From contig NZ_QAJR01000030.1 of assembly GCF_003852545.1 (NCBI RefSeq), positions 102,072 to 166,071 on the forward strand: DNA of 64,000 nucleotides. Direction: 5' to 3'. Shown one piece after another: positions 17,365 to 29,159 of this stretch; position 1 is the stretch's first letter, and every line of letters starts with the position of its first letter. The stretch comes from Acidovorax sp. FJL06. GTDB taxonomy: Bacteria; Pseudomonadota; Gammaproteobacteria; Burkholderiales; Burkholderiaceae_C. The position numbers and the translations under genes are program-made. The notes under the pieces were generated by a model, which was not told the DNA's origin, did not search any database, and saw nothing but the letters and a program-made list of their open reading frames with translations.

Positions 17365-18366
17365 ATGAAAGCCTTTGTCCTCGACCGCTACGCCAAGCAG
17401 GGCCCACTGCGGCACGCCGATATCCCCGCGCCGGACCTGCGCGACGACGAGGTGCTGGTGGCGGTGCATGCCGCCGGCGTGAACCTGCTCGACGCCAAGA
17501 TCCGCAGCGGCGAGTTCAAGCTCATCCTGCCGTACGCCATGCCGCTCGTGCTCGGCCACGACCTGGCGGGCGTGGTGGTGCGGGTGGGGCCGCGCGTGCA
17601 GCAGTTCCAGCCGGGCGACGAGGTCTACGCCCGGGCAGACGATTTCCGCATCGGCACCTTTGCAGAACTGATCGCCGTCAAGGCATCGTCGCTGGCCCAC
17701 AAGCCCCGCGGCCTGACGATGGAGGAGGCCGCATCGATCCCGCTGGTGGGCCTCACGGCCTGGCAAGCGCTGGTGGAAAAGGCGCAGTTGAAAAAAGGGC
17801 AGAAGGTCTTCATCCAGGCGGGGTCCGGCGGGGTGGGCACCTTTGCCATCCAGTTGGCCAAGCACCTGGGCGCCACTGTTGCCACCACGGCCAGCGCGGG
17901 CAATGCCGCGCTGGTCCAAAGCCTGGGCGCTGATGTCGTCATCGACTACAAGACGCAGGACTTCGAAGAGGTGCTGCGCGACTACGACGTCGTTTTGCAC
18001 AGCCAGGACGGCAAGGCGCTCGCCAAGTCGCTGCGCGTGCTCAAGCCCGGCGGCCAGGTCGTCTCGATCTCCGGCCCGCCCGACCCGGCATTCGGCCAGA
18101 CCCTTCGCGCGCCCGGCATGGTGCGGCTGGTGATGCGCCTGCTGAGCGCGGGCACCCGGCGGCGCTCCAAGGCGCTGGGCGTGGGCTACTCGTTCCTCTT
18201 CATGCGGGCACACGGCGCGCAGCTGCAGGAGATCACGCGCCTTGTCGAAGCGGGCGCCATCCGCCCGGTGGTCGACAAAGTCTTTCCGTTCAGCGCCACC
18301 AACGACGCCCTGGCCTATGTGGAATCGGGCCGTGCCAAGGGCAAGGTCGTCATCCAGGTGGTGTGA
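17365..18366 (+). CDS. MDR-superfamily NAD(P)-dependent oxidoreductase (quinone-reductase-like)
   Basis: This is a 333-residue medium-chain dehydrogenase/reductase. The GroES-like N-terminal half has VLGHDLAGVVVRVGP near residues 58-72. The Rossmann half has VFIQAGSGGVGTFAIQLAKHLGA near 149-170. The cysteine and glutamate ligands of zinc-dependent alcohol dehydrogenases are missing, so it belongs with the zinc-free quinone oxidoreductase/enoyl reductase branch. It follows the TetR gene and precedes an SDR gene, and the three probably form one regulated unit. Substrate is unknown. Confidence 0.86.
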   Translation: MKAFVLDRYAKQGPLRHADIPAPDLRDDEVLVAVHAAGVNLLDAKIRSGEFKLILPYAMPLVLGHDLAGVVVRVGPRVQQFQPGDEVYARADDFRIGTFAELIAVKASSLAHKPRGLTMEEAASIPLVGLTAWQALVEKAQLKKGQKVFIQAGSGGVGTFAIQLAKHLGATVATTASAGNAALVQSLGADVVIDYKTQDFEEVLRDYDVVLHSQDGKALAKSLRVLKPGGQVVSISGPPDPAFGQTLRAPGMVRLVMRLLSAGTRRRSKALGVGYSFLFMRAHGAQLQEITRLVEAGAIRPVVDKVFPFSATNDALAYVESGRAKGKVVIQVV

Positions 18367-18453
18367 GCCAGCAGGCCGCTGCACATCCTTTTCACACGCC
18401 GTCAGTCCCCACCCAACCTTCCATCCGTTCCACCTGTCCCTCTGGAGATTTCC

Positions 18454-19161
18454 ATGAAGATCGAAAACGCTGTCGTCCTCATCACCGGTGCCAACCGCGG
18501 CATCGGCCTGGCATTTGCCCGCGAGCTGCTCGCCCGCGGTGCTCGCAAGGTCTACGCCGGTGCGCGCGACCCCGCCACCGTCACGCCCCAGCCTGGCGTG
18601 CAGGCCCTGCGCCTGGATGTCAACAACCCCGCCGACGTGGCCGCTGCCGCCGCAGCCGCGCCGGATGTGACGCTGGTCATCAACAACGCCGGCATCGCCC
18701 AGCCTGGGGGCTTTCTGGCCGCCGACAGCGAAGAGGTGGCCCGCCGCCTGTTCGACACCAACTTCTTTGCCGTGCTGCGCGTGAGCAAGGCGTTTGCGCC
18801 CATTCTCGCGGCCAACGGCGGCGGCGCGCTGCTCAATGTGCTGTCGGTGGCGTCGTGGGTCAATGGCGGCGAGCTGGCGGCGTATTCGGCCAGCAAGTCC
18901 GCCGCCTGGTCGCTGACCAACGCGCTGCGCCACGAACTGGCGGCGCAAAAGACGCAGGTGCTGGGCCTGCACATGGCCTATGTCGATACCGACCTGACGC
19001 GCGGCTTCGATGTCCCCAAGTCGAGCCCCGAGCAGATCGTGCAGCGCGCGCTGGACGGCCTGGCTGCCGGTGCGGACGAGGTGCTGGCCGATGAGCTCAC
19101 GCAGCACGTCAAGCTGTCGATGACGGCCACGCGGCCGAGCTACCTGCCGCAGCCTGCCTGA
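18454..19161 (+). CDS. Short-chain dehydrogenase/reductase (SDR)
   Basis: This is a 235-residue classical SDR. It has the cofactor loop TGANRGIGLAFA near residues 11-22, the structural NNAG near 75, a catalytic Ser in NVLSVASW near 130, and YSASKSAAW with the catalytic Tyr and Lys near 147-151. A short DL instead of a Dxxx acidic pair after the second strand leaves cofactor preference open. It lies 87 bp after the MDR gene and is followed by a strong terminator. No specific substrate can be named. Confidence 0.88.
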   Translation: MKIENAVVLITGANRGIGLAFARELLARGARKVYAGARDPATVTPQPGVQALRLDVNNPADVAAAAAAAPDVTLVINNAGIAQPGGFLAADSEEVARRLFDTNFFAVLRVSKAFAPILAANGGGALLNVLSVASWVNGGELAAYSASKSAAWSLTNALRHELAAQKTQVLGLHMAYVDTDLTRGFDVPKSSPEQIVQRALDGLAAGADEVLADELTQHVKLSMTATRPSYLPQPA

Positions 19162-19201
19162 GACACCAGCGACTTCCCCGGCTGAACCGGCCGCTCCCAT
19201 T

Positions 19202-19233
19202 CGCCCCGCCAGATCGAAAGGTCTGGCGGGGCG
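19202..19233 (+). terminator. Hairpin terminator after the SDR gene
   Basis: A perfect 12-bp GC-rich stem CGCCCCGCCAGA/TCTGGCGGGGCG with an 8-base loop lies 40 bp after the stop codon. Only a short TTTT follows after six bases. Confidence 0.75.
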
Positions 19234-19512
19234 GCTGCGTTTTGCAGCGGCCATCGGGTGGTGCGGACCGAATACCGGTGCACTTCCATGGCCCGCGCTT
19301 ATGCCGTGGCGGCTGCAACTCATGCCCTACACATCTAAGTCAAAGCTTATGAGTAATGACCATTTATTCGTATAAGAAAGTTAATTTACATTGCTTTTGG
19401 TTGTTTAGTTTTGTGGGTGCATAGCGGGTGGCCCAGCGCGACAGATCGTTGTCAAAGCGTGCCACCGCCCAAGCACCCGCCCATTTTTTCCCCATCTTCC
19501 AGGAGCCTTTCC
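19234..19512 (+). promoter_or_regulatory. AT-rich leader of the second mop/Bug receptor unit
   Basis: No gene is seen here. The stretch from about 19325 to 19420 is markedly AT-rich against the surroundings and contains CTTAT (19346-19350) and ATAAG (19372-19376) half-sites. The same half-sites, more closely spaced, form the palindrome before the cys operon. It probably holds the promoter of mop copy 2; a CysB link is speculative. Confidence 0.4.
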
Positions 19513-19728
19513 ATGTCCATCCAAGCCATCAACGTCCGCAACCAGTTCAAGGGCAAAGTGCGCGAAATCATTCGCGGCGATGTCGTGTCCGAAGTCGATG
19601 TCGAAACCCCCTGGGGCATCGTGACCTCCGTCATCACCACCCGCTCGGTGGACGACCTGGGCCTGGTCGTGGGCTCCGACGTGGTGGCGCTGGTGAAGTC
19701 CACCGAAGTGTCGATCGCCAAGCTCTGA
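19513..19728 (+). CDS. Molybdopterin-binding (TOBE/Mop) protein, copy 2
   Basis: This 71-residue Mop protein differs from copy 1 at only four residues (V to I, M to T, E to D, A to G), and the first 47 nucleotides are identical. It is followed 11 bp later by a Bug-family receptor gene and preceded by its own AT-rich leader, so the two copies are in different transcription units. The pair forms 216-bp direct repeats about 3.4 kb apart, flanking the TetR-MDR-SDR genes. Confidence 0.9.
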   Translation: MSIQAINVRNQFKGKVREIIRGDVVSEVDVETPWGIVTSVITTRSVDDLGLVVGSDVVALVKSTEVSIAKL

Positions 19729-19739
19729 CCGGGGGCCGC

Positions 19740-20777
19740 ATGACAACGACACGGACATCGCCAACGTCTTCCTTTTCGCGCCAGCGGCGCACTTTGCTGG
19801 GCCGCGCGGCCGCCAGCATGTGTGCACTGGCCTGTGGGGTGGGCGCTGCCCCGGCGGCACGGGCCCAGGCAGCGGCCGTGCCCGAGTCCGCGCGCATCCT
19901 GGTCGGCTTTGGCGCGGGCGGCGGCATTGACCTGCTGGCCCGTGCGCTGGCCGAGCGCTTGCCCGCGCAGCTGGGGGGCAAGCACCACCTCATCGTGGAC
20001 AACAAGCCCGGCGCGGGCGGGCAGATCGCGGTGCAGGCGCTGCTCTCGGCCCCGGCCGATGGCAGCACTTTTTTGATCGCTCCGCTCATCACGCCCGTGC
20101 TGTCGCAGATCGTCTACAAGAAGCCCGGGTACGACCCGGCCAAGGATTTCACACCGGTGGGCCTGGTGGCGCATTTCCAGTTCGCGCTGGCCGTGCCGGC
20201 CAGCCACCCGGCGCGCAACGTGGCCGAGTTCGTGGCCTGGCTCAAGGCCCACCCCGAGCGCGCCAACTTCGGCAGCCCGGCGGCGGGCAGCCTGCCGCAT
20301 TTCTTTGGCCTGCTGCTGGGCGGCGCCGCGCAGATCGACATCGTGCACATCGCCTACAAAGGGGGCGGGCCCATGCTGTCGGACCTGGCGGGCGGGCAGA
20401 TCAGCTCGGCCATCCAGACCACCACCGAGCTGCTGCCGCTGCACAGGCAGGGCAAGATCCGCATCCTGGGCACCTTCTCGGAAAAGCGCACGCGCGAGCT
20501 GCCCGATGTGCCCACCTTCGCCGAGTCGGGCTACCCCAAGGCCGTGGGCAGCGGCTGGTACAGCCTGTGGGCGCGCAGCGGCACGCCGGTGGCCACCGTC
20601 GCCGCGTTCAACCGCGCGCTCAACAAGTCGCTGGCCGACCCCGTGGTGAAGGCCCGACTCGACGAGCTGGCGCTGGACCCCGACCCGCGCAGCCCGCAGG
20701 CGCTGGAGCAGTTGCGCCTGGCCGAGATCGCCAAGTGGCGGCCGGTGATCGAGGCCTCGGGCTTCTGGGCGGACTGA
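19740..20777 (+). CDS. Bug family (TctC-like) tripartite tricarboxylate transporter receptor
   Basis: This is a 345-residue periplasmic solute receptor. An arginine-rich signal region ends ARAQA-A. The mature part carries the Bug hallmarks GFGAGGGIDLLARALAERL near residue 58, IVDNKPGAGGQIA, and YKGGGPMLSDLAGGQI near 205. No tctA or tctB gene is adjacent. I chose the ATG at 19740, 11 bp after mop copy 2; a longer open frame from 19428 would run through the mop gene in another frame. Ligand unknown; a downstream CysB-type gene hints at sulfur control only by position. Confidence 0.87.
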   Translation: MTTTRTSPTSSFSRQRRTLLGRAAASMCALACGVGAAPAARAQAAAVPESARILVGFGAGGGIDLLARALAERLPAQLGGKHHLIVDNKPGAGGQIAVQALLSAPADGSTFLIAPLITPVLSQIVYKKPGYDPAKDFTPVGLVAHFQFALAVPASHPARNVAEFVAWLKAHPERANFGSPAAGSLPHFFGLLLGGAAQIDIVHIAYKGGGPMLSDLAGGQISSAIQTTTELLPLHRQGKIRILGTFSEKRTRELPDVPTFAESGYPKAVGSGWYSLWARSGTPVATVAAFNRALNKSLADPVVKARLDELALDPDPRSPQALEQLRLAEIAKWRPVIEASGFWAD

Positions 20778-20833
20778 GGGGCAGCACGCAGGCCCGCGCA
20801 CCCGCCCCGTGCGTGCCGCTGCGGGCCCTGCAG

Positions 20834-20866
20834 GCTTCTTGCGCTGGATGGATAAGCGCAAGAAGC
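20834..20866 (+). repeat. GCTTCTTGCGCT hairpin before the CysB-type gene
   Basis: A 12-bp stem GCTTCTTGCGCT/AGCGCAAGAAGC with a 9-base loop is followed by TATAAAAACTATAG. It belongs to the dispersed hairpin family of this genome and could end transcription of the Bug gene. Confidence 0.6.
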
Positions 20867-20903
20867 TATAAAAACTATAGCAAATGAAGAAGCCCCTGGC
20901 GCC

Positions 20904-21869
20904 ATGAATTTTCAGCAACTGCGCTCCGTGCGCGAAGCCGTGCGGCGCGGCTTCAACCTGACCGAGGTGGCCCACATGCTGCACACCTCGCAACCCGGCG
21001 TGAGCCGGCAGATCCGCGAAATGGAGGAAGAGCTGGGCGTGGAGATCTTCGTGCGCGTGGGCAAGCGGCTCACGGGGCTCACCCCGCCCGGCGAGGCCCT
21101 GCTGCCCACGGTGGAGCGCCTGCTGCTCGAAGCCGACAACCTCAAGCGCGCCGGCCAGGACTTCAGCGACAGCGCGCAGGGGCGGCTGTCGGTGGCGGCC
21201 ACGCACTCGCAGGCGCGGTATGCGCTGCCCCAGGTGGTGCGCGACTTCCGTGCGCTGTTCCCGCAGGTATCGCTGCACCTGCACCAGGGCTCGCCGCGCC
21301 AGGTGGCCGAGATGCTGATGTCCGGCGAGGCCGACATCGGCGTGGCCACCGAGGCACTGGCCGGCTATGACGGCCTGGTGACCTTGCCCTGCTACCGCTG
21401 GACGCACAGCATCGTGGTGCCGCCCGGCCACCCGCTGCTGGACCAGGCCGGGCCAGTGACGCTGGAGCAGCTGGCCGAGCACCCCATCATCACCTACGAG
21501 CTGGGCTACACGGGCCGGGCCCACATCGACGAGGCCTTTGCGCGCGAGGGCATCGCGCCCGACATCGTGCTCACCGCCATGGACGCCGACGTGATCAAGA
21601 CCTATGTGGAGCTGGGCATGGGCGTGGGCATCGTGGCCTCGATCGCGGTGGACGCCGAGCGCGACCGCCACCTGCGGCTCATCGACGCGGGCCACCTGTT
21701 CGAGGTGAACCTCACGCGCCTGGGCCTGCGCCGGGGCGCGTGGCTGCGCGGCTATGCCTACCACTTCATCGAGAGCTTCGTGCCCACGCTCACGCGCGAG
21801 GCGGTGGAGCGGGCCGTGCAGCACAGCGCGCAGGCGGCGGGCGACCCGGCCGGACTGGCGGAGTGGTGA
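20904..21869 (+). CDS. cysB: CysB-family LysR-type transcriptional regulator
   Basis: This is a 321-residue regulator close in length to E. coli CysB (324). The winged helix at residues 1-60 reads MNFQQLRSVREAVRRGFNLT then HTSQPGVSRQIREMEEELG, the CysB/Cbl signature rather than that of generic LysR proteins. The effector domain keeps ATHSQARYALP near residue 95 and GEADIGVATE near 138, the sulfate/acetylserine pocket of this family. It is the likely regulator of the cys and ssu genes in this window. Cbl or SsuR-type roles cannot be excluded. Confidence 0.9.
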   Translation: MNFQQLRSVREAVRRGFNLTEVAHMLHTSQPGVSRQIREMEEELGVEIFVRVGKRLTGLTPPGEALLPTVERLLLEADNLKRAGQDFSDSAQGRLSVAATHSQARYALPQVVRDFRALFPQVSLHLHQGSPRQVAEMLMSGEADIGVATEALAGYDGLVTLPCYRWTHSIVVPPGHPLLDQAGPVTLEQLAEHPIITYELGYTGRAHIDEAFAREGIAPDIVLTAMDADVIKTYVELGMGVGIVASIAVDAERDRHLRLIDAGHLFEVNLTRLGLRRGAWLRGYAYHFIESFVPTLTREAVERAVQHSAQAAGDPAGLAEW

Positions 21870-21968
21870 GCCGGCGCAGGCTTTGGGCGCAATGCCATCG
21901 AAGGCGCAAGGATTTGCCGGGTCGCCATGGCGAAACCCTGCGCGGCTCTCGGTAGAATCCCGCTGCCC

Positions 21969-22337
21969 ATGCGACGCCTGCTTGCCATCTTCCTGCTCAT
22001 CCTGCTGCCGCTCCAGGCGGCCTGGGTGGCTGCCGCGCCGTACTGTGGGCACGAGCCCTCGGCGGCGGTGGAGCATGTGGGCCACCACCAGCACGCACAC
22101 GAGTCCCATGGCGCGGCACCAGCGGCTGCCGATGCGGGCCCCGACCAGGGCACGCCCGCTGGCCTGGCCGACCTGGACTGCCATTCCTGCCACGGCTACG
22201 GCAGTGCCATGGTGCTGGAGCCTGGCGTCCCGCGCGCAGCGCCCAGCCCGTCGCGCTACCCGCAGGGCATCGCCCTGCAGTCTTTGCAACCCCCGCTCTC
22301 CCGGCCTGAACGCCCCAGGTGGCAGCCCCTCGCCTGA
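21969..22337 (+). CDS. CzcI-like small periplasmic histidine-rich protein
   Basis: This 122-residue product has a clear signal peptide (MRRLLAIFLLILLPLQAAWVAA). The mature part contains a histidine cluster (VGHHQHAHESH near residues 37-47) and DCHSCHGYG near 68. Such proteins head cobalt-zinc-cadmium efflux clusters as CzcI and are thought to act in metal sensing or buffering. The position, 156 bp before czcC, fits. The start at 21969 was preferred over an upstream ATG at 21927 because it places the signal peptide at the N-terminus. Confidence 0.75.
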   Translation: MRRLLAIFLLILLPLQAAWVAAAPYCGHEPSAAVEHVGHHQHAHESHGAAPAAADAGPDQGTPAGLADLDCHSCHGYGSAMVLEPGVPRAAPSPSRYPQGIALQSLQPPLSRPERPRWQPLA

Positions 22338-22493
22338 ACGGCGAGGCGGGCCGGGCGGCCCTTTCCCCAGCGACTTGGTCTGAGCGCTCCCTGAACCTGT
22401 TCTGAGCGCCTGGCCGGTGCGCCTGTGCGCCGGTGCGCACAGGCTGTCGTGCCTCGCCGATTTCAACGTGGTTTTCCACCAACGAGGAATCGG

Positions 22494-23810
22494 ATGCAAA
22501 CAATCAAGCGATGGCCCGCGCGGCCGTCATTCCCATCCTGGCCGCTGGTTGTGGCGGCAGGCTGGATGGTTTCCACCATGGCGTGGGCGCAGCAGCCGCC
22601 CGGGGGCCTTGCCGCCACAGCGCCCACCCCGCTGTCGCTGCACGGCGTGTTCGAGCAGGCCTGGGCCCGGCAGCCCGAGGCGCGCTCGGCCGACCTGCGC
22701 CGCGCTGCGGCCGACGCCACACGCCAGGCCGCGTCGGCCTGGACGCCAGAGCCCCTGGCGCTGAACCTGCAGACCCAGACCGACCGGCCCGGGTCGAACC
22801 ACGGCAGCCGGGAGTACGAGGCCGGCGTGTCGGTGCCCCTGTGGCTGCCGGGCGAGCGGGCCCGCAAGGGCCGGCTGGCGCACGCGGAGCAGGCCGCGCT
22901 GGAGAGTGGCTTGGCGGCCGCCCGGCTGCGGCTGGCGGGCGAGGTGCGCGAGGCCTGGTGGGCCTGGCAGCGCGCCCGGGCCGAGCTGGACCTGACCCAG
23001 GACCGGCTGGCCAGTGCCCAGGGCCTGGCGCGCGACGTGGCCCGCAGGTTCAAGGCGGGCGACCTGTCGCAGGCCGACAGGCACCAGGCCGACAGCGCGG
23101 TGGCCCAGGCCGAGTCCGCCGTGGCCGAAGCGCAGGGCGCGCACGATGGGGTCCTGGCAGCGCTGCGCGCGCACTGGGGCGCCCGCCCTGCCGATGCAGC
23201 GCCGGGCGAGGGCGGAGGCAGCGACGAAGCCCGGCCCGAACCCCTGCCCGGACCCCTGTCTGTGGCCGCGGTGCCCGAAGCCCATCCCGCACTGGCCGAA
23301 CTGCACGACCAGGCCTGGACTGCGCGCAGGGCGGCCGAGCTGGCCGCCACCCAGACGCGCGCCAACCCGGAGCTGACGCTGGCCACCACCCGCAGCAAGG
23401 GGCAGGCGGGCGAGCGCTACCAGCAGACCGTGACCCTGGGCGTGCGCATTCCGCTGGGCGCGGGGCCCCGCGCGCAGGCGCGGGAGGCCACGGCCCTGGC
23501 CGAAACGGCCGACGCTGAGGCCCGCGCGGCCATTGCGCAGTCGCGGCTGGCCGCCGAAGCCGCTGCGGCCCGGGCACGGCTTGCGGCCCTGCAGGCCCAG
23601 GTGGCGGCCATGGCCCGCAACGCTGGGCTGGCGCGCGAAACCCTGGCCTTTTACGAAAAGTCGTTCCGCCTGGGCGAGACGGACCTGCCCACGCGGCTGC
23701 GCGTGGCGCTGGAGGCCGCCCAGGCCCAGCGGCAACTGGCGCGCCTGCGCATCGACGAAGCCGCCGCCGTCTCTGCATTGCGCCAGGCCCTGGGCCTGTT
23801 GCCCGAATGA
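22494..23810 (+). CDS. czcC: TolC-family outer membrane efflux protein (CzcC)
   Basis: This is a 438-residue outer membrane factor for tripartite metal efflux. A signal peptide ends near MAWAQ-Q. Two OEP repeats are rich in heptad-like Ala/Glu/Arg helices (LARDVARRFKAGDLSQADRHQADSA and LAFYEKSFRLGETDLPTRLRV), typical of the periplasmic coiled-coil barrel. The ATG at 22494 follows AACGAGG by eight bases. Gene order czcI-C-(unknown)-B-A supports the Czc/Cus assignment. Confidence 0.88.
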   Translation: MQTIKRWPARPSFPSWPLVVAAGWMVSTMAWAQQPPGGLAATAPTPLSLHGVFEQAWARQPEARSADLRRAAADATRQAASAWTPEPLALNLQTQTDRPGSNHGSREYEAGVSVPLWLPGERARKGRLAHAEQAALESGLAAARLRLAGEVREAWWAWQRARAELDLTQDRLASAQGLARDVARRFKAGDLSQADRHQADSAVAQAESAVAEAQGAHDGVLAALRAHWGARPADAAPGEGGGSDEARPEPLPGPLSVAAVPEAHPALAELHDQAWTARRAAELAATQTRANPELTLATTRSKGQAGERYQQTVTLGVRIPLGAGPRAQAREATALAETADAEARAAIAQSRLAAEAAAARARLAALQAQVAAMARNAGLARETLAFYEKSFRLGETDLPTRLRVALEAAQAQRQLARLRIDEAAAVSALRQALGLLPE

Positions 23811-23855
23811 CCGGGGTTTGTTCCCCATCCACAACGCATCTGACAAGCAAGCAAC

Positions 23856-24422
23856 ATGAAACCAATCCCTTTTTTCCGGGCGCTGTGTGCCGCCCTGGTG
23901 CTGGGCCTTTCCCTCCAGGCCGCCTGGGCTGGCGAAGGCCACGACCATGGCGAAGCGCCTGCCGCGCCCACAGGCGCCGCGTCCCCCCGTTTTGCAGCGA
24001 CCTCCGAGCTGTTTGAGCTGGTGGGTGTGCTGAATGGCCAGACACTGTCGCTGTACCTCGACCGTGCCGACGACAACAGCCCCGCCAAAGGCGCGACGCT
24101 GGAGCTGGCGCTGGGTGAAAACCCCGTGACGGTGCAGGCGGTGGGCGATGGCGCGTTTGAAGCCACGCTGCCCAACCCCCTGCCCGAGGGCCTGCTGGCC
24201 GTGACGGCCACCGTGGTGGCGGGCCATGACTCGGACCTGCTGGCCGGTGCGCTGGACATCCACACCAGCGCGCATGCGCCCGAGACCCGGGGCCAGGTTT
24301 CCCGCACCACCCTGGCCGCAGCGGTGGTGGCGGCCATCGGCGCCGCGCTGGCGCTGCTGGCGTTGCAGAGGGCCAGGCGTGCCCGTGCGGCCCGCACCGC
24401 CTTGGTGGGAGGTGCTGCATGA
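23856..24422 (+). CDS. Predicted periplasmic/membrane protein of the metal efflux operon
   Basis: This 188-residue product has a signal peptide ending AWAGE, immediately followed by the metal-ligand-like GEGHDHGEAP. A beta-rich central domain (about residues 50-130) follows, then one C-terminal transmembrane segment (about 150-172) and an arginine-rich cytoplasmic tail. The GEGHDHG start recurs at the same place in the next gene, the membrane fusion protein. The gene overlaps czcB by four bases, so it is part of the efflux unit. I recognise no named family; periplasmic metal delivery is inference. Confidence 0.7.
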   Translation: MKPIPFFRALCAALVLGLSLQAAWAGEGHDHGEAPAAPTGAASPRFAATSELFELVGVLNGQTLSLYLDRADDNSPAKGATLELALGENPVTVQAVGDGAFEATLPNPLPEGLLAVTATVVAGHDSDLLAGALDIHTSAHAPETRGQVSRTTLAAAVVAAIGAALALLALQRARRARAARTALVGGAA

Positions 24423-25540
24423 GCCGCCGCCCCATTGCACAACCCCTGGCCCTTGCGCTGCTGTGTGGCGCCCTCGCGGGGGCGCTGCCGGCCTGGTCGG
24501 GCGAGGGCCATGACCATGGCGACGCACCGCCCGCCGCCCTGGGCAACGCGCCCAAGCGGCAGCCCGATGGCCGGGTGTTTTTGCCCAAACCCACCCAGCG
24601 GCAGCTGGCGGTGCGCACGGTGCCGGTGGTGCAGGCCGAGCTGCCCAAGGCCTTTGAGCTGGCGGGCAAGGTGGTGATGGACCCCAACGCGGGCGGCAAG
24701 GTGCAGGCGGCCCTGGCGGGGCGGCTGGAGGCCGGGCCGCAGGGCCTGCCGGGCGTGGGCCAGGCGGTGCGCAAGGGCCAGGTGCTGGCCTATGTGGTGC
24801 CCACGGCCGGTGCCATCGAGCGCTCCAACCAGCTGTCGCAGCAGGCCGAGCTGCGCGCCGCACAGGCGCTGGCCGAAAAGCGCGTGCTGCGGCTGAGGGA
24901 ACTGGCCGACACCGTGCCGCGCAAGGACATCGAGGCGGCCGAGAGCGAGCTGCAAAGCCTGTCGGCGCGGCTGGCGGCCGTGGGGGCAGGCCTGTCGCAG
25001 CGCGATGCCCTGGTGGCGCCCGTGTCGGGGGTGATCGCCTCGGCCAACGCGGTGGCGGGGCAGGTGGTGGATGCGCGCGAGCTGGTTTTTGAGGTGGTGG
25101 ACCCCGAGCGGCTGCGCATCGAGGCGCTGTCGTACGACGGCGCCCAGGCCCGCCAGGTGGCCGGTGCCACGCTGGCACTGGGGGCAGAGCGCGTGCCGCT
25201 GAAGTTTCTGGGCGCGGCGCGCAGCCTGCGCGAACAGGCGCTGCCGCTGGTGTTTGCGGGCGACGCGGCGGCCCTGGGCCAACTGGCCCTGGGGCAGACG
25301 GTGAAGGTCTTCGTGCAGTCGCAGGCGCGCGTGCAGGGCCTGCGGGTGCCGGTGGCGTCGCTGCAGAGGAACCCGTCGAACCAGACCATCGTGTGGGTCA
25401 AGGAGGCGCCGGAGCAGTTCGAGCCCCGGGTCGTCACGGTGGAACCGCTCGATGGCGCCACGGTGGCGGTGACCAGCGGGCTGAGCGCGGGCGACCGCGT
25501 CGTAACCCACGGCGCCACCCTCATCAACCAGGTCCGCTGA
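24419..25540 (+). CDS. czcB: RND efflux periplasmic adaptor (CzcB)
   Basis: This is a 373-residue membrane fusion protein. The signal peptide is followed by GEGHDHGDAPP, a histidine/acid motif common in metal-specific adaptors. It has a lipoyl-like half-motif (GRLEAGPQGLPGVGQAVRKGQVLAYVVP near residues 100-127), an alpha hairpin (130-185), the second lipoyl half (DALVAPVSGVIASANAVAGQVV) and the beta-barrel domain. It links CzcA to CzcC. The start overlaps the preceding gene. Confidence 0.9.
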   Translation: MSRRPIAQPLALALLCGALAGALPAWSGEGHDHGDAPPAALGNAPKRQPDGRVFLPKPTQRQLAVRTVPVVQAELPKAFELAGKVVMDPNAGGKVQAALAGRLEAGPQGLPGVGQAVRKGQVLAYVVPTAGAIERSNQLSQQAELRAAQALAEKRVLRLRELADTVPRKDIEAAESELQSLSARLAAVGAGLSQRDALVAPVSGVIASANAVAGQVVDARELVFEVVDPERLRIEALSYDGAQARQVAGATLALGAERVPLKFLGAARSLREQALPLVFAGDAAALGQLALGQTVKVFVQSQARVQGLRVPVASLQRNPSNQTIVWVKEAPEQFEPRVVTVEPLDGATVAVTSGLSAGDRVVTHGATLINQVR

Positions 25541-25550
25541 AGGAGTTGCT

Positions 25551-28670
<3,120 letters not shown>

Positions 28671-28709
28671 TTTTTTCCCCCACTTTTTCCGACCATTGAA
28701 AGGAACGCC

Positions 28710-29102
28710 ATGCGAATGACCTACATCCACCAACTCCTGGCCGCACTGCTGTTGACCAGCGGCGCCGCGGCCTATGCAGCGGGCAACCACACCCATGCCT
28801 CCCAGCCGCTGCATGGCGGTGTGGTGGCGGAGAGCAACGATATGGACTACGAGCTGGTTGCCCGGCCCGATGCCCTCACGCTGCATGTGCGCGACCACGG
28901 CAAACCCGTGAGCGTGCAGGGCGCGAGTGCCCGGCTGACCCTGCTGCAGGGCGCTGAAAAATCCGAGGTGGCGTTGGCGCCCACCGGCGAGGGTGCGCTG
29001 CAATCCAAAGGCAGCTTTCAGGTAGCGGCCGGAACCAAGGTGGTGGCGCTGGTGACGTTGCCGGGCAAGAAGCCCGCCAACCTGCGGTTTGTGCTGAAGT
29101 AG
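28710..29102 (+). CDS. Small periplasmic protein downstream of czcA
   Basis: This 130-residue product has a signal peptide ending AYAAG-N and then NHTHASQPLHGG, a histidine-containing start. A compact beta-rich domain with no cysteines follows (VSVQGASARLTLLQG, AAGTKVVALVTLPGKKP). Small proteins of this layout often end metal efflux operons and resemble the extracytoplasmic beta domain of the protein at 23856. It lies 39 bp after czcA. A periplasmic metal chaperone role is inference. Confidence 0.72.
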   Translation: MRMTYIHQLLAALLLTSGAAAYAAGNHTHASQPLHGGVVAESNDMDYELVARPDALTLHVRDHGKPVSVQGASARLTLLQGAEKSEVALAPTGEGALQSKGSFQVAAGTKVVALVTLPGKKPANLRFVLK

Positions 29103-29116
29103 CGGGTACTTCTGCC

Positions 29117-29151
29117 GCCTGACGCCTGACGCCTGACGCCTGACGCCTGAC
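29117..29151. repeat. Five tandem copies of GCCTGAC
   Basis: A 35-bp heptamer array fills the gap between two convergent genes, from 15 bp after the small efflux-operon gene to 8 bp before the lipoprotein stop codon. It has no inverted repeat. Confidence 0.85.
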
Positions 29152-29159
29152 GCTTGTCG

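Noticed and set aside
19452-22499. 1015-codon minus-strand open frame
   Set aside because: It spans the antisense of four well-supported plus-strand genes, including mop copy 2, the Bug receptor and cysB; its composition is typical of a shadow frame.
29117-29151. GCCTGAC heptamer array considered as a CRISPR or functional repeat
   Set aside because: The units are 7 bp with no spacers; this is a simple tandem repeat in a convergent gap.
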